From contig CALNAJ010000011.1 in NCBI GenBank assembly GCA_937874695.1, positions 1 through 30,813 of the forward strand: a DNA stretch of 30,813 nucleotides, in the 5' to 3' direction. This document shows positions 29,514-30,813 of this stretch, one piece after another. How positions within the stretch are numbered: the stretch's first letter is position 1; every line of letters starts with the position of its first letter. Position numbers and translations under genes: made by a program. Source of the DNA: an uncultured Lactobacillus sp. (GTDB lineage: Bacteria > Bacillota > Bacilli > Lactobacillales > Lactobacillaceae). The notes under the pieces are model-generated. The model saw only the letters and a list, made by a program, of their open reading frames with translations, made no database searches and had not been told where the DNA came from.

Positions 29514-30792
29514 ATGTCCCAAGACAAGTCTACAAGAGATTTACTACAAATTAAAGACCAAAACATTATTAATTTTAAAGTTCAAGATACTTCACGTGAT
29601 GCTTTACGTATCTATGCCGACTTAACTTATTCCGTCAGTGTTTGCCCACGTTGTGGCAAACATAAAATCGTCAAAAATGGGGCCAAGTCGGTTAATATTA
29701 GAATACCCAATATCAGCGAGAGAACAGCCTTACTGGTTCTACGTAAGCAACGTTTTCTTTGTAAGGCATGTGGTCACACTCAAATTGCCCAAACGCCAAT
29801 CGTTATGAAGCAACATCAGATTTCTCAGAACGTTAAGCATGGTATCACTAAGGAGTTAACTACGGATAGAAGCATGGTCAGTATCGCCGCGCAATACAAC
29901 GTTTCGACTAACACAGTTAGTCGACAACTAGTAGCCCTTGGGAAGCAAACTAGACCGGCCTACAATGGTTTGCCTAGCTCCTTGTGTATCGATGAATTTC
30001 GCTCTACTGGTGATCAGATGAGTTTTATCGCCATTGATGCAAAAAAAATACGATCTTATCACCATCTTGCCTGGACGAAAGAACAAAGATATTGGAGAAT
30101 TCTTCCTAAATCACTACTCTCTAAAGAATAGAGAAAAGGTTACTAGCGTCGTCATGGACTTCAACTCTCAATACCAATCCGTTATCCATGAGGTCTTCCC
30201 TAAAGCCGATATAGTCGCCGACAATTTCCATTTGGTTCAAATGACCTTACGTTCATTGAACCAGACTCGCGTTCAGCTGATGAAGCAATTCCCTAAAGAA
30301 ACTCGTGAATATCGTGTGCTTAAGTATTATTGGCGTCTCTATTTAAAGAACAATAAAGACCTTGAGAAGAACAAAACACAATGGTTTTCACACCTCAAAG
30401 ACCATTTAACCCAAGAACAAGTTGTACTAGAAGGTATAGGACTAAATCAGCAATTCAAGAACACCTATTACTCAGCTCATGCGTTAACCGAAGCTATTCA
30501 AAAGCGTGATTATTCAGCTTTCACCGAAGCCTTGGGTGAAGTTGAGAACGTCAGTCCTCAACTTCTAAAGACTATTCATACCTTTATTCAAAGGCTGCGG
30601 GCTATTGAAAACATGACAAAGTGTTCTATCTCAAATGGTCCAATCGAGGGCGTTAACCGTAAGATTAAACAGATAAAACGCACTGCCTATGGTTACCGCA
30701 ATTGGATCAATTTCAATTACAGAATACAAATTGAATTCAAAATCAGGGTCCAAAAAAGGGTTCTAAAATATCTGTTGTTGGTAATCAAATGA
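29514..30792 (+). pseudogene. ISL3-family transposase, frameshifted at an A8 run
   Basis: Two overlapping frames make one DDE transposase of about 425 residues. The first (29514 to about 30047) has the N-terminal zinc-binding C-P-R-C ... C-K-A-C-G-H, an HTH (S-I-A-A-Q-Y-N-V-S-T-N-T-V) and the first catalytic Asp in C-I-D-E-F. The second (from about 30049) has Y-D-L-I-T-I-L-P-G-R, V-V-M-D-F-N-S-Q-Y with the second Asp, and the C-terminal I-E-G-V-N Glu. The change of frame falls at eight A's (30041-30048), where seven would restore one frame. It may be a real mutation, a sequencing error in a homopolymer, or a slippage site. An extended -10 TGCTACAAT precedes the gene at about 29467-29475. Confidence 0.85.
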
Positions 30793-30813
30793 ATTTGATT
30801 ACTGGCAACGGAT

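Larger units (their letters stand above)
29390..30813 (+). mobile_element. ISL3-family insertion sequence (right end beyond window)
   Basis: An ISL3-type transposase fills most of the segment. The left end is probably near 29390-29405 (GGTTCTATGATATTTGG). A 10-11 bp hairpin acts as a terminator just inside. The right end is not reached, so inverted repeats and an 8-bp target duplication cannot be checked. A similar GGTTCTA...ATAT sequence recurs in the same orientation near 30758, followed by another hairpin. Confidence 0.75.

Noticed and set aside
1..30813. CRISPR arrays, tRNA and rRNA genes
   Set aside because: No regularly spaced direct repeats, no cloverleaf-like sequences and no rRNA segments were recognised on either strand.

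Overview
The window looks like chromosome of a lactic acid bacterium close to Levilactobacillus brevis. The best evidence is four full-length paralogs of the L. brevis SlpA/B/C/D type of S-layer protein. They share a signal peptide, a lysine/tyrosine-rich wall-binding half with a K-Y-R-G-Y-[IV]-Y-G-G motif, and a variable assembly half. Other support is moderate GC, strong AGGAGG-type ribosome sites, Firmicute-type promoters and lactobacillar families such as a DUF2187-like protein, AzgA and NupC transporters and an ISL3 transposase.

Left part (1-8.4 kb), mostly minus strand: rsmG, a calcineurin-fold phosphoesterase with substituted metal ligands, a possible 30-residue membrane peptide, and a purine/nucleoside salvage block. 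The block holds a nucleoside hydrolase with an AzgA-type purine permease, a NupC nucleoside permease, and a short phosphopentomutase relative lacking catalytic residues. Its intergenic spaces hold the most unusual feature: three related, multi-branched structured elements (A 2546-2775, B 5274-5511, C 5605-5896). They share sequence blocks and hairpin order while the stem sequences differ. Element C has its own candidate promoter and intrinsic terminator, so it may be an undescribed small RNA.

Middle (8.4-14.9 kb): a long stretch without convincing genes, an NAD(P)-binding SDR-type protein, a small TTG-start gene flanked by large hairpin structures, two unknown proteins, a DUF2187-like protein, a MarR regulator and a protein with two HTH-like segments.

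Right part (14.9-30.8 kb): a cell-surface region mixed with mobile and toxin-antitoxin/defence-like genes. S-layer genes lie at 14928, 16504 and 27907 (minus) and 24123 (plus). Between them are a secreted tyrosine/serine phosphatase with a basic C-terminal domain, a solo TnpB transposon with an intact RuvC triad, an ImmA/IrrE protease coupled to an FRG-domain protein, a Panacea-domain (DUF4065) gene overlapping an unrecognised partner, and a truncated XRE/ImmA-type gene. The window ends in an ISL3-family element whose transposase is split by one extra A in an A8 run. No rRNA, tRNA or CRISPR was seen.
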